Part shown: positions 43,888 through 52,787 of the stretch, piece after piece
Layout: each line of letters starts with the position of its first letter
Position numbering within the stretch: the first letter of the stretch is position 1
Origin: Ruminococcaceae bacterium HV4-5-B5C
Lineage (GTDB): Bacteria; Bacillota; Clostridia; Oscillospirales; Acutalibacteraceae
Direction: 5' to 3'
Length of the DNA stretch: 64,000 nucleotides
Assembly (NCBI GenBank): GCA_900184925.1
Contig: FXYJ02000003.1
Span: 186,001-250,000, forward strand
Notes under the pieces: generated by a model
Seen by the model: only the letters and a program-made list of their open reading frames with translations
Database searches by the model: none
What the model was told of the DNA's origin: nothing
Made by a program: the position numbers and the translations under genes

Positions 43888-43936
43888 CACGCCCGCCGGT
43901 TTGGTGGTGAAAACAGGGTCCGCAGAAGGGGATGGC

Positions 43937-44248
43937 TTGGAAACGGAGAAGACCGGCAGTCATTACGCCTATATGCTACTTTGCGCGGACGGGACGGTGT
44001 ACAGCGGCTATACGACCGACCCGGTCCGCCGCACGGCCGCTCACAACAGCGGAAAGGGTGCGAAATACACCCGATCCCGCCGACCGGTCGAGCTGGCGTA
44101 TCAGGAGCGCTTCGAGTCGAAGAGTGAGGCGCTGAAGCGGGAAGCGGCGCTCAAGAGACTTGGCCGTGGGGAAAAGCTTGCGCTGATCCGCAACTGCTGC
44201 AAAAAGCAGGAATCGGAAGTACCCGGCTGCAAACAAGGAAAGGAATGA
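43937..44248 (+). CDS. GIY-YIG nuclease-superfamily protein (YhbQ-like)
   Basis: 103 aa from a TTG at 43937 behind AGAAGGGG; no in-frame ATG exists, and longer readings begin inside the HAD gene. The single domain has YAYMLLCADGTVYSGYT (GIY...YIG equivalents YML...YSG), RRTAAHNSGKGAKYTRSRRPVELAYQE and SEALKREAALKRL. The length fits the YhbQ/UPF0213 family, with suggested roles in DNA repair or recombination. Very short gaps to both neighbours. Confidence 0.85.
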   Translation: METEKTGSHYAYMLLCADGTVYSGYTTDPVRRTAAHNSGKGAKYTRSRRPVELAYQERFESKSEALKREAALKRLGRGEKLALIRNCCKKQESEVPGCKQGKE

Positions 44249-44252
44249 TACG

Positions 44253-44648
44253 ATGCTGGACCAGTACAGTCTGCGCACGGATCCGGAAGGATTTACGGAT
44301 ATTACGGAAACAGTAAGACAGTCGCTTGCAAAAAGCGGTGTAAAGGAAGGCGTTTGCGTTGTGTTCTGTCCGCACACGACAGCGGGCATCACGATTAACG
44401 AAAACGCCGATCCGGATGTAAAGCATGACCTCCTTCTGGGCCTGTCAAAGGCATTCCCCGACCGCCCGGAGTTCCGCCACGCGGAGGGGAATTCCGCCGC
44501 GCATCTGAAGGCCTGCTGCGTCGGTTCCAGCGTGACGGTCCCGGTTGAAGACGGCAGGCTCGTGCTCGGTGTCTGGCAGGGAATCTACTTCTGCGAGTTC
44601 GACGGTCCGCGCAGAAGAAACTATTCCGTCAGGGTTCTGAAGGGGTAA
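44253..44648 (+). CDS. YjbQ/UPF0047 family protein
   Basis: 131 aa. Family signature CPHTTAGITINENADPDVKHDL (His and Asn lining the conserved pocket), EGNSAAHLKACCVGSSVTVPVEDGRLVLGVWQGIYFCEFDGPRRR. Members are annotated as 'secondary thiamine-phosphate synthase enzymes' because some complement thiE mutants; the true function is unsettled. Four nt after the GIY-YIG stop; ATG behind AAAGGAA. Confidence 0.9.
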   Translation: MLDQYSLRTDPEGFTDITETVRQSLAKSGVKEGVCVVFCPHTTAGITINENADPDVKHDLLLGLSKAFPDRPEFRHAEGNSAAHLKACCVGSSVTVPVEDGRLVLGVWQGIYFCEFDGPRRRNYSVRVLKG

Positions 44649-44747
44649 GGGAGACCCTCAAATTGCGTTGCTCCGGATTCACCCGGCAACTGGCAAACAG
44701 TATGAAAAAAAGCGTAAATTTCCCTGCAGGATTAGATTCTAATAAGA

Positions 44748-44776
44748 TTGTTTTTTCCTCTGGCTTATGATAAAAT
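44748..44776 (+). promoter_or_regulatory. Candidate asnB promoter
   Basis: TTGTTT (44748-44753), 17 bp, TAAAAT (44771-44776). It gives an asnB leader of about 190 nt. Confidence 0.45.
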
Positions 44777-44782
44777 CAATCA

Positions 44783-44969
44783 GATTGTAAAGATTAATTG
44801 TCGTAATCATACAAATATCGATTTACATCCGGCTTCCCAGGGGATAAGCTGCGGTCAGAAAAGCATGTAACATATTGCCATGCGAGGGAATTGTATCCGA
44901 AATCGGGATTCCCTGAAAAAGGCAGCCGTGTCGTTGGGCGCAAAGGGATGCAAGACGGGAGTTTCATAA
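44783..44969 (+). other. Long potentially structured asnB leader
   Basis: No ORF. Possible three-way junction: GCTGC (near 44849) with GCAGC (near 44924) as closing stem, GCATG/CATGC as the second, AGGGAAT/ATTCCCT (44884-44911) as the third. A segment GGGCGCAAAGGGATGCAAG follows before the GGGAG ribosome site. I could not match it to T-box, glutamine or c-di-GMP aptamers. Confidence 0.4.
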
Positions 44970-46904
44970 ATGTGCGGAATCGTTGGATTTTCGGGAGAAA
45001 TTGAAGACCGCGATGCGGTGATTCGTGCCATGACGGACAGGATCACTCACCGGGGCCCGGACTCTTCGGGCTTTTTTCTGGATGACGGCATAGCCATGGG
45101 GTTTCGCCGCCTGAGCATTATCGACCTCAGTACCGGCGACCAGCCGATCTATAACGAAGACCGCTCTCTTGCGGTGACGTTCAACGGCGAAATCTATAAT
45201 TACCGCGAACTGCGGGATGCCCTGAAAGAGAAGGGACACCAGTTCTATACGGAAACAGATACGGAAGTGCTCGTGCACGGCTATGAAGAGTGGGGGGAAG
45301 ACCTGCTCGTCCGCCTGCGCGGAATGTTTGCGTTTGCCATCTGGAACAAGAAGGACCACAGCCTTTTCCTCGCGCGTGATTTCTTTGGAATCAAGCCGCT
45401 TCATTACGCGGTTGTAAACGGCAATTTTGTTTATGCCTCCGAGATCAAGAGCATCCTCGACTTCCCGGGCTTTGAGAAAAAGCTGAACAAAGACGCACTG
45501 AACCGCTATATTTCCTTCGAATATCCCGCAGCCTTTGAAACGTTCTTTGAAGGGGTTTCCTGCCTGCCGCCTGCGCATTTTCTCCGTTACCAGGGGGGCA
45601 AGGTTGAAATTTCGCGCTACTGGGAACCGAAGTTCAACCCCGATGAATCCCTCACCGAGGAAGAGGCCGTTTCCAGAGTGGAGGCTGTGTTTGAGGACTC
45701 AGTTGCCGCGCACCGCATCAGCGACGTAGAAGTCGGCTGCCTTCTTTCGGGCGGTGTGGATTCCAGTTATGTGGCCAGCTATTTTTCCGGGCAGAAAACG
45801 TTTACCGTCGGATTCAGCGGCGGCGGGCAGTACAGCGAGATCGGTTATGCCGAGGAGCTTGCCGGGGAGATCGGCACGGATCACCACAGCCACGTCATAA
45901 CGCCGGAAGAATACTGGGGCAATTTCCGCAAGGTGCAGTATTTCATGGACCAGCCGCTTGCCGACGCCTCCTGCGTGGCATTGTATTTCGTCCTCAAAAT
46001 GGCGCGCAAGTATGTCAAGGTTGTTCTTTCCGGCGAAGGCGCGGACGAGCTCTTCGGCGGCTACAATATTTACCATGAACCGGACGATCTGGCCGCTTAC
46101 CAGAGGCTGCCGAAGGGGCTGCGCAGCTCGCTGGCCTCACTGGCGGAGAAGCTGCCGGACATCTCGGGCAAGAATTTCCTCATCCGCGGCTCCAAAACGG
46201 TGGAAGAGCGATTTATCGGCAACTGCAGCATGTTCACCATGGACGAGAAAAAGGCTCTGCTGAAGGACGGGATTCCAGTCACGCCGCCGCAGCTTGTCAC
46301 AAAACCGGTCTATGACCGCACACAGGGACTCGACGATGTCACAAAAATGCAGTACCTTGACATCAATGTCTGGATGCCGGGCGATATTCTGCTCAAGGCG
46401 GACCGCATGAGTATGGCGAATTCTCTGGAACTGCGCGTGCCGTTCCTTGACCGGCGTGTTTTCGACGTTGCGTCGAGCCTGCCGCGCCGCCTGAAAGTAA
46501 ATAAGGTAAACACGAAATTTGCCCTCCGAGAGGCGGCAAAGAGGCACCTGCCGCAGGCGACGGCCCACCGCAAAAAGCTCGGTTTCCCGGTTCCGATCCG
46601 CGCATGGCTGCGTGAGGAAGAATACTACGGCATCGTAAAAAAAGCGTTTACTTCGGAAACGGCCGAACAATTCTTCAATACGGAATTTCTGGTGCGTCTG
46701 CTCGACCAGCACCGCAGCGAAAAGCACGACAACAGCCGCAAGATCTGGACGGTTTTCGCTTTTCTTGTCTGGTATGACGTTTATTTTAACGGCGCGTCCC
46801 ACGAAGCGGGCGACATGCCGTATTTTCCTTCCGTGAAGACCGGCGCGGCGAAAGCCGAGACCCCCGAAAACACGCAGGAGGAGCAGACCCGGTACTCGGT
46901 TTAA
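44970..46904 (+). CDS. asnB: Asparagine synthase (glutamine-hydrolysing)
   Basis: 644 aa. N-terminal class II glutaminase with Cys2 nucleophile (MCGIVGF), RGPDSSG, FNGEIYNYREL and TDTEVLVHGYEEWG; C-terminal synthetase with the pyrophosphate loop LLSGGVDSSYVA, FTVGFSG, LSGEGADELFGGYNIY, and ADRMSMANSLELRVPFLD. It makes asparagine from aspartate, glutamine and ATP. The size and the FFGIKPLHY motif fit the AsnB type of Gram-positives; some members instead amidate cell-wall diaminopimelate, which cannot be excluded. Monocistronic with a long leader. Confidence 0.93.
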   Translation: MCGIVGFSGEIEDRDAVIRAMTDRITHRGPDSSGFFLDDGIAMGFRRLSIIDLSTGDQPIYNEDRSLAVTFNGEIYNYRELRDALKEKGHQFYTETDTEVLVHGYEEWGEDLLVRLRGMFAFAIWNKKDHSLFLARDFFGIKPLHYAVVNGNFVYASEIKSILDFPGFEKKLNKDALNRYISFEYPAAFETFFEGVSCLPPAHFLRYQGGKVEISRYWEPKFNPDESLTEEEAVSRVEAVFEDSVAAHRISDVEVGCLLSGGVDSSYVASYFSGQKTFTVGFSGGGQYSEIGYAEELAGEIGTDHHSHVITPEEYWGNFRKVQYFMDQPLADASCVALYFVLKMARKYVKVVLSGEGADELFGGYNIYHEPDDLAAYQRLPKGLRSSLASLAEKLPDISGKNFLIRGSKTVEERFIGNCSMFTMDEKKALLKDGIPVTPPQLVTKPVYDRTQGLDDVTKMQYLDINVWMPGDILLKADRMSMANSLELRVPFLDRRVFDVASSLPRRLKVNKVNTKFALREAAKRHLPQATAHRKKLGFPVPIRAWLREEEYYGIVKKAFTSETAEQFFNTEFLVRLLDQHRSEKHDNSRKIWTVFAFLVWYDVYFNGASHEAGDMPYFPSVKTGAAKAETPENTQEEQTRYSV

Positions 46905-46934
46905 TCGATACAGTTCGGCCGAGTTACCGCATGG

Positions 46935-46968
46935 CAGAGCCCCGGCACAGCAATGTGCCGGGGCTCTG
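46935..46968. repeat. 15-bp perfect hairpin after asnB
   Basis: CAGAGCCCCGGCACA with its exact complement around GCAA. No T run on either side, so not a textbook terminator although it probably protects the asnB 3' end. Confidence 0.7.
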
Positions 46969-47000
46969 TGCTGTTCTGCCCCCCGAGGCGGGTGCACAGC

Positions 47001-47038
47001 GAGGAACAGGCGCGCGGCAAACCGCGCGCCTGTTCCTC
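47001..47038. repeat. 17-bp perfect GC-rich hairpin
   Basis: GAGGAACAGGCGCGCGG with exact complement around CAAA, 32 nt after the previous hairpin and between convergent genes. No T run. Likely a very stable 3' structure of one or both transcripts. Confidence 0.7.
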
Positions 47039-47107
47039 AAAAGGAGTACATGTTTATTGAAATTGCCAGAAGCAGTAAGGAGGCTGAAAAGTTTGAGCGG
47101 AGGCGCT

Positions 47108-47431
47108 TCACCGCAGCTGATGATCTCTGCCTTTTTCTCTGTCCGTCCAGAAAGCCGTAAGGATGAAGTCCACCAGTACGGCCGCGCAGAGAACGTAGAA
47201 GAAAACAGCAGCCGCCTGGTCGAAGTGGAAATACTCCAGCGCGCCGGATGCAATGGCCAGAACACCGCCGACGAGGCAGAACCATTTGACTGTTTTTTTG
47301 TACTTTCCGATGCATCCATCCCGGATTGTATCCGTGCGGTAAACATTCCCTTTACCCGAAATGCCCCAGGAGATCATGTAGACGCCGGCAATGGCCAGAA
47401 GGATGTCAAAAATTGCAATGTAGTCTTTCAT
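47108..47431 (-). CDS. Small membrane protein, unknown function
   Basis: 107 aa with three predicted helices: YIAIFDILLAIAGVYMISWGI (about 4-24), FCLVGGVLAIASGALEYF (about 50-68) and AAAVFFYVLCAAVLVDFILTAF (about 73-94). Between helices 1 and 2 is a polar loop (GKGNVYRTDTIRDGCIGKYKK). ATG behind GGAGG, 31 nt after the sugar permease stop, so it is probably the last gene of the sugar-transport operon. I recognise no family; it could be an accessory subunit or unrelated. Confidence 0.65.
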   Translation of the reverse strand: MKDYIAIFDILLAIAGVYMISWGISGKGNVYRTDTIRDGCIGKYKKTVKWFCLVGGVLAIASGALEYFHFDQAAAVFFYVLCAAVLVDFILTAFWTDREKGRDHQLR

Positions 47432-47462
47432 AAGGTACCTCCGCTTCCGTTAAATCCTGTTT

Positions 47463-48641
47463 TTACTTCGCCTTTGCGCGGGACTTCGAGTAGATGTCGA
47501 ACGCGACGGCGAAAATCAGCACAAGACCTTTGACCACCTGCTGAATATCGGTGCCGATGCCCATGATGATCATACCGTTGTTCAGAACTCCCATGAACAG
47601 AGCACCAATGATTGCGCCTACAACCGTACCTGCGCCGCCGTACATGGAAGCACCGCCGATGAAGCAGGAGGAGATGGCGTCGAGGTCATAGCCCACACCG
47701 ATGAGAGGAGACGCGGAGTTCGCTCTTGACGCAGAGGCGATGGCCGCAACCGCGGTGAGAACGCCCATGTTTATGTAGCAGAGGCAAAGAACCTTGTTGG
47801 TGTTGATACCGGAAAGCTTTGCAGCGCGCTCGTTGCCGCCCATCGCATAGATGTATCTGCCGGGAACCGTTTTGGCTGAGAAAATGCTGTAGCCGACAAC
47901 CAGAACTACGATGATGATGAAGATGACCGGGATGCCTTCATAGGCCGCGAAGAAATACGACAGGAGCATTACGGCCGCAGCAATCAGGACCAGCTTTGCC
48001 GTAAACAGAGGCGTTGAAAGAACATTGCTGGTGTACTTTGCCTGCTGAGCCCTTTTCCTGATCTGCATGACAATCAGCAAAACCGTAATGAGAATACCGA
48101 CAAGATACGCCGTAATATTTACGCCCGATCCCGTAAACTTGAATAGATCCGGAACGAAGCCGGCGCTGATGTACTGGAAGTCTTTATCGAACGGAGCAAG
48201 TGTCGTTCCGTCGAGAACCCTTGTGGTAAGACCTCTGAAAATAAGCTGGCCTGCGAGTGTTACGAGGAAGCCGGGCATGCGGTAGTAGCCGACCCAGAAG
48301 CCCTGCCAGGCTCCGATGCCGAGGCCCAGTAGAAGCGCGACGACAATGGCAAGCCACATCGGCGTGTGGTTCTGAATCAGCATGATGCCCAGTATGGCGC
48401 TGATAAAGGCCAGAACCGAACCGACGCTCATGTCGATGTTGCCTCCGTTGATGAGGAGGAGCATCATGCCGACTGCAAGGATGAACACGTACGCGTTCTG
48501 CAGAACCAGGTTTGTAATGTTCATCGGGCGGAAGAGCACGCCGCCTGTTGCAATCTGGAAAATGATCATCAGAATAATCAGTGCAAAGAGCATGAAATAT
48601 TGCCGGAGATTGTTTTTAACCAGTTTTTTAAATGAATCCAT
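47463..48641 (-). CDS. mmsB: Multiple-monosaccharide ABC transporter permease (MmsB/GguB type)
   Basis: 392 aa, about ten helices. The BPD_transp_2 signature MLLLINGGNIDMSVGSVLAFISAI and the permease loop GGNERAAKLSGINTNKVLCLCYINMGVLTAVAAI ... GASMYGGAGTVVGAIIGALFMGVLNNGMIIMG are those of GguB/XylH-type permeases. It forms the homodimeric membrane pore for pentose/hexose import with MmsA and ChvE. The start overlaps the mmsA stop (TGATG). Confidence 0.92.
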   Translation of the reverse strand: MDSFKKLVKNNLRQYFMLFALIILMIIFQIATGGVLFRPMNITNLVLQNAYVFILAVGMMLLLINGGNIDMSVGSVLAFISAILGIMLIQNHTPMWLAIVVALLLGLGIGAWQGFWVGYYRMPGFLVTLAGQLIFRGLTTRVLDGTTLAPFDKDFQYISAGFVPDLFKFTGSGVNITAYLVGILITVLLIVMQIRKRAQQAKYTSNVLSTPLFTAKLVLIAAAVMLLSYFFAAYEGIPVIFIIIVVLVVGYSIFSAKTVPGRYIYAMGGNERAAKLSGINTNKVLCLCYINMGVLTAVAAIASASRANSASPLIGVGYDLDAISSCFIGGASMYGGAGTVVGAIIGALFMGVLNNGMIIMGIGTDIQQVVKGLVLIFAVAFDIYSKSRAKAK

Positions 48642-50179
48642 CAGACTGCCTCCCTGTTACTTTGCATGATGCACTTCATGATAGCTTCCTGTGAAATTTC
48701 TTCGCCGCTCAGTTCGCCCGCGATGCGTCCTTCGTTGACGACGTAGAGGCGGTCGCACATGCCCAGAAGCTCAGGCATTTCGGAAGAAATGAAGATAACG
48801 GCTTTCCCTTCGTCCGCAAGCCTGTTCATAATGGTGTAGATTTCATATTTTGCGCCCACGTCGATTCCTCGCGTCGGTTCGTCGAGAATCAGCAGGTCCG
48901 GGTTTGTGAAGATCCACTTGCTCAGTACAACTTTCTGCTGATTGCCGCCAGAGAGGTTGATGCATTTCTGGAATACGCTCGGGGTTTTTACATTCAGCTG
49001 CTTGCAGTAATCTTCGGTCACGGTAATTTCGGCGTTGTGGTCGATCATGTGCTTCTTCGTCAGCTTTTCGATTCCGGCGATAGTCGTGTTCTGCACAATG
49101 TCGCCCGTGAGGTTCAGACCGCCGTTTTTACGGTCTTCCGTCGTGTAGGCAATGCCGTTCTGGATGGCCTGCCGTACGTTATTGACGTGGATTTCTTTGC
49201 CGTTCTTGAAGATCTTCCCGCTGATATTGCATCCGTAAGCTTTGCCGAAAATGCTCATGGCAAGTTCGGTTCTGCCTGCACCCATCAGCCCTGAGAGACC
49301 GAGAATTTCACCCTTTTTGACATGGAAGCTGACGTCGTCGATGATCTTCTTGTCGGTCACCAGCGGGTGGTAAACATTCCAGTGCTCAATGGAGAACAGC
49401 ACGTCGCCGATTTTCGGCTCCCTTTTCGGGTAGCGGTCCGTCAGCTGACGACCGACCATGCCGCGGATAATATTGTCTTCGCTGATGTCGTCCGTGTCCT
49501 TGTCAAGCGTTTCAATGACGGAACCGTCGCGGATCACGGTAATCGTATCCGACACCTTGGTGACTTCCTTGAGCTTATGGGAAATCAGGATGCAGGTCAT
49601 GCCTTCTTTTTTCAGCTCCAGCAGGAGGTCCAGCAGGTTGTTGGACTCCTCCTCGTTCAGGGATGCGGTGGGTTCGTCCAGAATCAGCAGTTTAATGTCT
49701 CTCGAGAGAATCTTTGCAATTTCAACAAGCTGCTGCTGCCCGACGCTCAGCTCTCTGACTATGGTGCGTGTGTCAGTCTTGAGACCGACTTTTTTCAGAA
49801 GCATTTCCGCTTTTTGGTGAGTTTTGTCCCAGTCGATGAATCCGCCCTGCACCTGTTCGTTCCGAAGAAATATATTTTCGCCAACCGTAAGCTGAGGGAT
49901 CAAAGCCAGTTCCTGATGGATCAGCCCAATGCCGACATTTTCGCTGTCGCTGATCGCTCTGAATTCGCAGACTTTATCCTCAAAAACGATGTCTCCGGTA
50001 TAAGTGCCATAGGGGTAAACACCGCTTAAAACATTCATGAGTGTGGATTTTCCGGCGCCGTTTTCTCCGATCAGCGCGTGAATTTCTCCGCGTTTGACCT
50101 GAAGGTTGACGGTATCCAGCGCTTTCACGCCGGGGAAGGTTTTGGTGATGTCTTTCATTTCCAGTAAATATTCGCTCAC
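48641..50179 (-). CDS. mmsA: Sugar ABC transporter ATPase, fused double domain (MmsA/GguA type)
   Basis: 512 aa with two ABC domains. Domain 1: [51 protein letters not shown]. Domain 2: degenerate Walker [53 protein letters not shown]. This asymmetric layout is standard for CUT2 importers. It energises uptake through MmsB. ATG start; 125 nt after chvE. Confidence 0.95.
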   Translation of the reverse strand: MSEYLLEMKDITKTFPGVKALDTVNLQVKRGEIHALIGENGAGKSTLMNVLSGVYPYGTYTGDIVFEDKVCEFRAISDSENVGIGLIHQELALIPQLTVGENIFLRNEQVQGGFIDWDKTHQKAEMLLKKVGLKTDTRTIVRELSVGQQQLVEIAKILSRDIKLLILDEPTASLNEEESNNLLDLLLELKKEGMTCILISHKLKEVTKVSDTITVIRDGSVIETLDKDTDDISEDNIIRGMVGRQLTDRYPKREPKIGDVLFSIEHWNVYHPLVTDKKIIDDVSFHVKKGEILGLSGLMGAGRTELAMSIFGKAYGCNISGKIFKNGKEIHVNNVRQAIQNGIAYTTEDRKNGGLNLTGDIVQNTTIAGIEKLTKKHMIDHNAEITVTEDYCKQLNVKTPSVFQKCINLSGGNQQKVVLSKWIFTNPDLLILDEPTRGIDVGAKYEIYTIMNRLADEGKAVIFISSEMPELLGMCDRLYVVNEGRIAGELSGEEISQEAIMKCIMQSNREAV

Positions 50180-50247
50180 GCTATCATCTCCAGTTTGCTC
50201 AGTTTGAGAATCGTGATGCTTTGTCGTGCCGGGAATCTTATTGAGCA

Positions 50248-50283
50248 GATTCGGCTTGCGGTTTTACCGCCGCAAGCCGAATC
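50248..50283 (-). repeat. Intercistronic hairpin between chvE and mmsA
   Basis: Perfect 14-bp stem GATTCGGCTTGCGG with an 8-nt loop and no T run on the minus strand. Such hairpins often protect the binding-protein mRNA, giving excess binding protein over transporter. Confidence 0.7.
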
Positions 50284-50304
50284 ATACGGAACAGGGTTCC
50301 TGAA

Positions 50305-51429
50305 TTATTTGAGCTGATCCGCCGTATAGTAGTTGCTTTTCACGAGGATATCTTCATAGTTGCTCTTGTCGACGTAGACAGGAGAAAGCAGTTCGGTCGG
50401 AACAACCTTGTTGCCGTTGTTGTAATCCGTGGTGTTGTTGGTTTCCGGAGTACTGCCCTGCTCCATCGCGTCGACCATCGAAACAACCTTCGCAGCAAGA
50501 AGTCTTGTGTCTTTGAAGATGGACATGGACTGCTGGCCCGCGATAATTGCCTTTACATCGGCAATATCGCAGTCCTGACCGGTCAGAACCGGGTAAGGTT
50601 TGCTGTCGGTACCGAATCCGTTGCTCTTCAGAGAAGCGACAATGCCGATTGCAAGGCTGTCGTTCGGGGAAAGAACAGCGTCGAGCTTCGTGTTGCCGGT
50701 GTATTTGGAGGTGATGAGGTTATCCATTCTGTTCTGGGCTGTTGCGGAGGTCCAGTTGGTGATGGCGACTTTCGCAAAGTCGGTCTGGCCGCTCTGAACA
50801 ACGAGCTTGCCGCTCTTAATGTACGGATTCAGAACATCCATGGCGCCGTTGTAGAAGTATTTCGCGTTGTTGTCGCCCGGGTCGCCGCCGAAGATTTCAA
50901 TGTTGAAGGGGCCTTTGCCGTCTTTCAGGCCGAGTTTTGTTTCCAGATACTGGCCCTGCATCGTGCCGACCTTGTAGTTGTCGAACGAAGCGTAGTAGTC
51001 GACGTTCGGGGTCTTCATGATCAGGCGGTCATAAGCGATGACCTTGCAGTCGTTCTTTTTTGCGGTATCCAGAGCATCGGTAAGGGAAGATCCGTCGATT
51101 GCTGCGATAACGAGAACTTTGCAGCCTTTCGTGATCATGTTTTCAATCTGCTGTACCTGAGTGTTGACGTCGTTGTTCGCATATTGAAGCTCAACCGTGT
51201 AGCCTTTGGCTTCAAGCTGCTTCTCCATGTTCGAGCCGTCCTGGTTCCAGCGCTGCAGAGACTGTGTCGGCATCGAAACGCCGATCATGTGGCTGGTCGA
51301 GGAGCCTCCGGCCGACGAGGTGCCGGTAGCCTTCGAGGTAGTCCCGCCGCCTCCTTTGCTGCATGCGGAAAAAGAAATGACCGTTGCAAACGCCAACAGA
51401 GATGCGAGGATGCCCTTTGCCTTTTTCAA
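50305..51429 (-). CDS. chvE: Multiple-sugar-binding lipoprotein (ChvE/XylF type)
   Basis: 374 aa. Lipobox FSAC (Cys about 23), Gly/Ser/Thr linker, periplasmic-binding-protein-1 fold: HMIGVSMPTQSLQRWNQDGSNMEKQL, NDVNTQVQQIENMITKGCKVLVIAAIDGSSL, CKVIAYDRLI, YASFDNYKVGTMQGQYL, IEIFGGDPGDNNAKYFYNGA, VLSPNDSLAIGIVASLKSNG, TGQDCDIADVKAIIAGQQSMSIFKDTR. Captures monosaccharides such as xylose, arabinose or glucose outside the cell for MmsA/MmsB. First gene of the minus-strand operon and probably the target of the divergent two-component system. Confidence 0.93.
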   Translation of the reverse strand: MKKAKGILASLLAFATVISFSACSKGGGGTTSKATGTSSAGGSSTSHMIGVSMPTQSLQRWNQDGSNMEKQLEAKGYTVELQYANNDVNTQVQQIENMITKGCKVLVIAAIDGSSLTDALDTAKKNDCKVIAYDRLIMKTPNVDYYASFDNYKVGTMQGQYLETKLGLKDGKGPFNIEIFGGDPGDNNAKYFYNGAMDVLNPYIKSGKLVVQSGQTDFAKVAITNWTSATAQNRMDNLITSKYTGNTKLDAVLSPNDSLAIGIVASLKSNGFGTDSKPYPVLTGQDCDIADVKAIIAGQQSMSIFKDTRLLAAKVVSMVDAMEQGSTPETNNTTDYNNGNKVVPTELLSPVYVDKSNYEDILVKSNYYTADQLK

Positions 51430-51537
51430 TTGAAAAACCTCCTTTATGTTTTGACTCAGCCGGGTGCGGGCCTAATGCCCAACCGGTTAAGTCTCGGAAA
51501 GAGAATTGACGTCTTTCCTTTCTGCATTTAATATGTT

Positions 51538-51566
51538 ATAATAAAAGAAAGCGGATGTCTCTGCAA
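51538..51566 (-). promoter_or_regulatory. Promoter of sugar ABC operon (chvE-mmsA-mmsB)
   Basis: Minus strand TTGCAG (51561-51566), 17 bp, TATTAT (51538-51543). Divergent from the sensor operon promoter about 80 bp away; the AT-rich stretch between (51567-51644) is the expected binding zone for the YesN-type regulator. Confidence 0.55.
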
Positions 51567-51644
51567 TAATTTATGAACTTCTTACAATTTTTGCGGTGAA
51601 GCAAAATTTATTCTACAGGCTAGCACTTTTTTATGCATAATTAA

Positions 51645-51675
51645 TTGACATATCCTACTGAATTTTTAGTATATT
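51645..51675 (+). promoter_or_regulatory. Promoter of sensor operon
   Basis: TTGACA (51645-51650), 19-bp spacer, TATATT (51670-51675), about 95 nt upstream of the first ATG. The long spacer suggests activator help. Confidence 0.45.
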
Positions 51676-51770
51676 TTACGACGACCGAACCGGCCGAATT
51701 CTCCGGGAGCCTCCTTAAGAGGAAGCCCGGGGGAACCTGCTTTGCCGTCTGCTGCGGGAGATTCGGAACG

Positions 51771-52769
51771 ATGAAAACACTGACCAAAGTCACCGCGGGG
51801 GTGCTGATTGCCGCGCTGCTTGCCGGGCTTGTCAGCTACTCCGGCAGCCTGACGCAGAACCGCATTCACCTCGTCGACAAAAAAGAAGACAACGGAGCAC
51901 CGCCTCTTCGGTTCCACTTCGCACTCATTGCGGAAGACATGGGCTCTTCTTTCTGGCAGTCGGTCAAAGCCGGCGCGCAGAAGTCGGCAAAAACGTATCA
52001 GGCTGCCGTCGAGTTTGACGGCCCCATAGTGCAGGATGAGGACGAAGAGCTGAAATGTCTTAATATCGCAATCGCGGCAAACGTTGACGGGATTGCCGTG
52101 TATGTTCCGGATAAAACGAAGTTCCGGCCGCTGATCAACAAAGCCGTGGGAAAAGGCATCAGCGTCGTTACCATCGAGTCGGACGACGCCGGAAGCAGCC
52201 GCAAGTCATACATAGGGCCGGACAGTTACGATATCGGCATTGCCCAGGGAGACCTGGTGAGAGAAGCTGCGAACGGACAGAGCAACGTAGCGCTTATTCT
52301 GGGGGGCAACTTTGCGCTCAACAGCGACCTGAGTGAATCTCTGCTGAAAGGGTTTCAGGCCGGCATCCGTATGGATTCGGGCATCCAGGTTCAGTCCGTG
52401 CAGAACTCAAGCAACGGTTATTTCAAAGCGGAGGAGATAATCCGGAACATCCTTTATAAATATCCTTCTGTGAACACCGTGGTATGCACCAGCGAAAACG
52501 ACACTTCCGAGATTGTTCAGGTTCTCATTGACCTGAACCGAATCAAAAGCATGACGGTCATCGGATACAGCAATTCGGCCAAGATCCGTGATTATATCCG
52601 CAACAGCGTCATTTTCGGCTCGGCCTATGAAAACCCGGAGGAAACGGGTTCTCAATGTATTCGCTGCCTTACGGACCTGCGCGGGAAAACCAACATACCT
52701 TCCGTCATAAAAACAAGCGTTTACTCCATCACGAAAAACAATCTTGTCAATTATCCCGGCGGATCCTGA
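51771..52769 (+). CDS. Membrane-anchored sugar-binding sensor protein (XylFII-like)
   Basis: 332 aa from the ATG at 51771 (GGGAG site); the open frame further upstream includes the promoter. One N-terminal helix (about 9-28) not followed by a lipobox, then a periplasmic-binding-protein-1 fold: FHFALIAEDMGSSFWQSVKAGAQKSAKTY, CLNIAIAANVDGIAVYVPDKTKFRPLINKAVGKGISVVTIESDD, YIGPDSYDIGIAQGDL, NVALILGG, TVVCTSENDTSEIVQVLIDL. Placed directly before a LytS/YesM kinase, it is probably the extracellular ligand receptor of that kinase, not a transport protein. This fits the XylFII-LytS pairing described in clostridia. Confidence 0.82.
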   Translation: MKTLTKVTAGVLIAALLAGLVSYSGSLTQNRIHLVDKKEDNGAPPLRFHFALIAEDMGSSFWQSVKAGAQKSAKTYQAAVEFDGPIVQDEDEELKCLNIAIAANVDGIAVYVPDKTKFRPLINKAVGKGISVVTIESDDAGSSRKSYIGPDSYDIGIAQGDLVREAANGQSNVALILGGNFALNSDLSESLLKGFQAGIRMDSGIQVQSVQNSSNGYFKAEEIIRNILYKYPSVNTVVCTSENDTSEIVQVLIDLNRIKSMTVIGYSNSAKIRDYIRNSVIFGSAYENPEETGSQCIRCLTDLRGKTNIPSVIKTSVYSITKNNLVNYPGGS

Positions 52770-52787
52770 CGGGAGATGACCTTCTGA

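Noticed and set aside
43874..43936. Upstream extension of the GIY-YIG gene
   Set aside because: Begins at a non-ATG codon inside the HAD gene without a ribosome site; the TTG at 43937 has one and gives the usual family length.
44649..44969. T-box or glutamine riboswitch before asnB
   Set aside because: The conserved T-box GGTGG-ACCGCG core and the glutamine aptamer elements are not present; only generic pairing was found.
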